This document shows positions 42,384 through 45,000 of a stretch of DNA of 45,000 nucleotides, one piece after another; position 1 is the stretch's first letter, and every line of letters starts with the position of its first letter. The notes beneath the pieces were generated by a model. It did no database searches, was not told the origin of the DNA, and was given only the letters and a program-made list of their open reading frames with translations. Both the position numbers and the translations under genes were made by a program. The stretch covers positions 292,501 through 337,500 of the forward strand of contig NZ_AP017312.1 of NCBI RefSeq assembly GCF_002355375.1. Direction: 5' to 3'. This stretch comes from Aneurinibacillus soli. GTDB lineage: Bacteria > Bacillota > Bacilli > Aneurinibacillales > Aneurinibacillaceae.

Positions 42384-43712
42384 CTAGAATAACCCTTTAA
42401 TCATGCCTCCAAGACTACCGAACAATCCACCAATAAAGCCAATAATCGCTCGGAACGTCAAACGCAGCCAGCCAGCTTCGTCTACATCATTTTTCGCAAC
42501 CAACGTACCCCCGGCTTTTTGTTCATCCACCGGGCGAAGGAATTCATCAGCCTGTCCGTTTGCACCGACTAGCTTAACTGTACCGAGTGCCTGCCCCTGT
42601 TTAATCGGTGCCGTTGCTTCTTTTACAACTGCCTTTGGTTTGTATGCCTTCTCTTCCCCATTACGAACTGGATACACAAGATCCTGGCCTGTCACCAACT
42701 CGACTTCCTTATCGGTCCCTTTACTAACAGTGGCTTTTTCTCCACCTGGTACCGGATTTCCTTTTGCAAGCAGCGGTACCATTTTATAATTGCTGAATCC
42801 ATAATCAAACAGCTTGGCTGTTTCCGTGAAACGACTCAGGAACGAATTTGTCCCCATGACAACCGAGATAACACGAATACCGTTGCGCTCCGCTGTACCA
42901 GTGAAACAATATCCAGCATCATCAGTATGTCCTGTTTTCAAGCCATCTGCTCCTGGATACTGTTTTACAAGTGTTGGAACCATCCAATTCCAATTATCCA
43001 TTTTAAGCGGATGAGGTGTACCTTGTCGGAACATTTTGTGTGGGATTTTCGTTGTTTCAAGTAATTCCGGATACGTTGTAACTAACTCTTTTGCCAGAAT
43101 TGCTGCATCGCGTGCTGACATCACATTATCACCACGATCAGAAGGTGGCGCAAATTGACCAAGGTCTTTTAACGGAAAACCAGTTGCTGTTGCAAAATAC
43201 GTCTGTGTCATGCCAAACTCTTTCGCCTTTTTGTTCATCATCTTTACGAAGTCAGCTTCTGATCCGCCAACAGTCTTAGCGATAAGATAAGTTGCATCAT
43301 TAGCTGAATAGATGGCCATTGCCTCATACAACTCACGAACTGTATGCTGCTCACCAAGGGCTAATAGAACAGATGAACCGCCTGGCTTACCAAGGAAAGC
43401 TGCATATTCATCCGCTGTAACTTTTTGATCCCAGGTAACTTTTTTGTTTTTAATGGCTTCATGCAAAAGATATTCTGTCATCATCTTCGTCATACTGGCC
43501 GGAGCAAATGGTTGATTCTCATTGTATTTATAAAGAATTTTCCCCGTTTTCGCTTCCACCAGAATGGCAGATTTTACATTCAGATTCAATGCCGGGGTAG
43601 CTGTCTGTGCCCAAGCCTGTCCAGATGGAACGAGCATTACCGGCAAAAATGCCAGTAAAAAAGCTACCGCGATGAAAAATGTTTCCGTCAATTTTTTACC
43701 GCGTGTTATCAA
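42384..43712 (-). CDS. dacA: D-alanyl-D-alanine carboxypeptidase (PBP5 type)
   Basis: 442 residues from a TTG at 43712 that follows GGAGGT by six bases; the GTG at 43727 abuts the site. It trims the terminal D-Ala of peptidoglycan pentapeptides. A signal peptide (FFIAVAFLLAFLPVMLVPSGQAWA) is followed by the penicillin-binding motifs SMTK (catalytic Ser), SAN and KTG (DGLKTGHTDDAGYCF), a beta-rich stalk domain, and an amphipathic C-terminal anchor (FRAIIGFIGGLFGSLGGMIKGLF, split). Length matches B. subtilis DacA. guaB precedes it and pdxS follows it, as in B. subtilis. Confidence 0.97.
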   Translation of the reverse strand: MITRGKKLTETFFIAVAFLLAFLPVMLVPSGQAWAQTATPALNLNVKSAILVEAKTGKILYKYNENQPFAPASMTKMMTEYLLHEAIKNKKVTWDQKVTADEYAAFLGKPGGSSVLLALGEQHTVRELYEAMAIYSANDATYLIAKTVGGSEADFVKMMNKKAKEFGMTQTYFATATGFPLKDLGQFAPPSDRGDNVMSARDAAILAKELVTTYPELLETTKIPHKMFRQGTPHPLKMDNWNWMVPTLVKQYPGADGLKTGHTDDAGYCFTGTAERNGIRVISVVMGTNSFLSRFTETAKLFDYGFSNYKMVPLLAKGNPVPGGEKATVSKGTDKEVELVTGQDLVYPVRNGEEKAYKPKAVVKEATAPIKQGQALGTVKLVGANGQADEFLRPVDEQKAGGTLVAKNDVDEAGWLRLTFRAIIGFIGGLFGSLGGMIKGLF

Positions 43713-43766
43713 ATTCTGCACCTCCACTTTTATTACACAATACTATTGATTCTATCATAACAACAC

Positions 43767-43801
43767 AAAAAAGACAGGACGTTTTTGTCCTGTCTTTTTT
43801 A
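43767..43801 (-). terminator. Terminator of guaB
   Basis: AAAAAAGACAGGAC pairs with GTCCTGTCTTTTTT around GTTTTT. A perfect stem with T-runs on both strands, 22 bases after the guaB stop. Confidence 0.9.
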
Positions 43802-43822
43802 CTATTTTTAACAAATTATACA

Positions 43823-45000
<1,178 letters not shown>

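Overview
The window looks like a piece of a low-GC Gram-positive chromosome from the order Bacillales. It is probably an aerobic, spore-forming, Aneurinibacillus- or Brevibacillus-like member of the Paenibacillaceae; the genus is an inference. The main support is gene order. Read on the minus strand from the right edge, guaB, dacA, pdxS, pdxT, serS, a serine tRNA, tadA, the SRP RNA, dnaX, yaaK/ebfC and recR follow each other as they do near the replication origin of Bacillus subtilis. Most genes are on the minus strand, which is therefore likely the leading strand. I see no transposase, insertion sequence, phage gene or CRISPR array.

Region by region. Bases 1-3934 hold a gene cut by the edge, a CPBP membrane protease, and the recR-ebfC-dnaX group. 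Bases 3935-8900 hold a PAS-type histidine kinase with a promoter resembling the sigma-H consensus, the SRP RNA, a PP2C/SpoIIE-type phosphatase with an overlapping partner gene, a secreted protein of unknown function and tRNA-Ser(CGA). Bases 8869-12073 are a TetR-HlyD-ABC2 permease efflux unit with a promoter and a probable operator. tadA, a cupin protein and a phosphodiester glycosidase-like secreted protein follow.

Bases 14448-19543 are a fatty-acyl-CoA unit: enoyl-CoA hydratase, 3-hydroxyacyl-CoA dehydrogenase, acyl-CoA dehydrogenase and an alpha/beta hydrolase. It sits behind a near-consensus sigma-54 promoter and next to its likely sigma-54 activator. Bases 19663-20887 carry three small plus-strand genes around the minus-strand HU gene.

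Bases 20884-33095 are one long cobalamin operon for early (anaerobic-type) corrin ring synthesis: cbiH60, cbiX, cbiJ, cbiC, cbiD, cbiET, cbiL, cbiF, cbiG, cbiA and a cobA-hemD fusion. Genes are mostly overlapping or a few bases apart. The operon is preceded by a promoter, a cobalamin riboswitch and an intrinsic terminator, and ends at a strong terminator. Together these enzymes take uroporphyrinogen III (the HemD half also makes it) to cobyrinic acid a,c-diamide. Late cobalamin genes are not in the window.

Bases 33265-39315 carry a small Cys-containing ORF, a NarL-type response regulator with a 7TM-DISM histidine kinase, an M29 aminopeptidase, tRNA-Arg(CCU) and an acetyl-CoA hydrolase/CoA-transferase. 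Bases 39317-45000 are serS, pdxT, pdxS, dacA and the 3' part of guaB.

No obviously new large system is visible. The best leads are the sigma-54 acyl-CoA unit with an unusual GAFTGA loop, several small unannotated-looking genes, the efflux unit that lacks an ATPase, and leader structures upstream of the cobalamin operon and serS.
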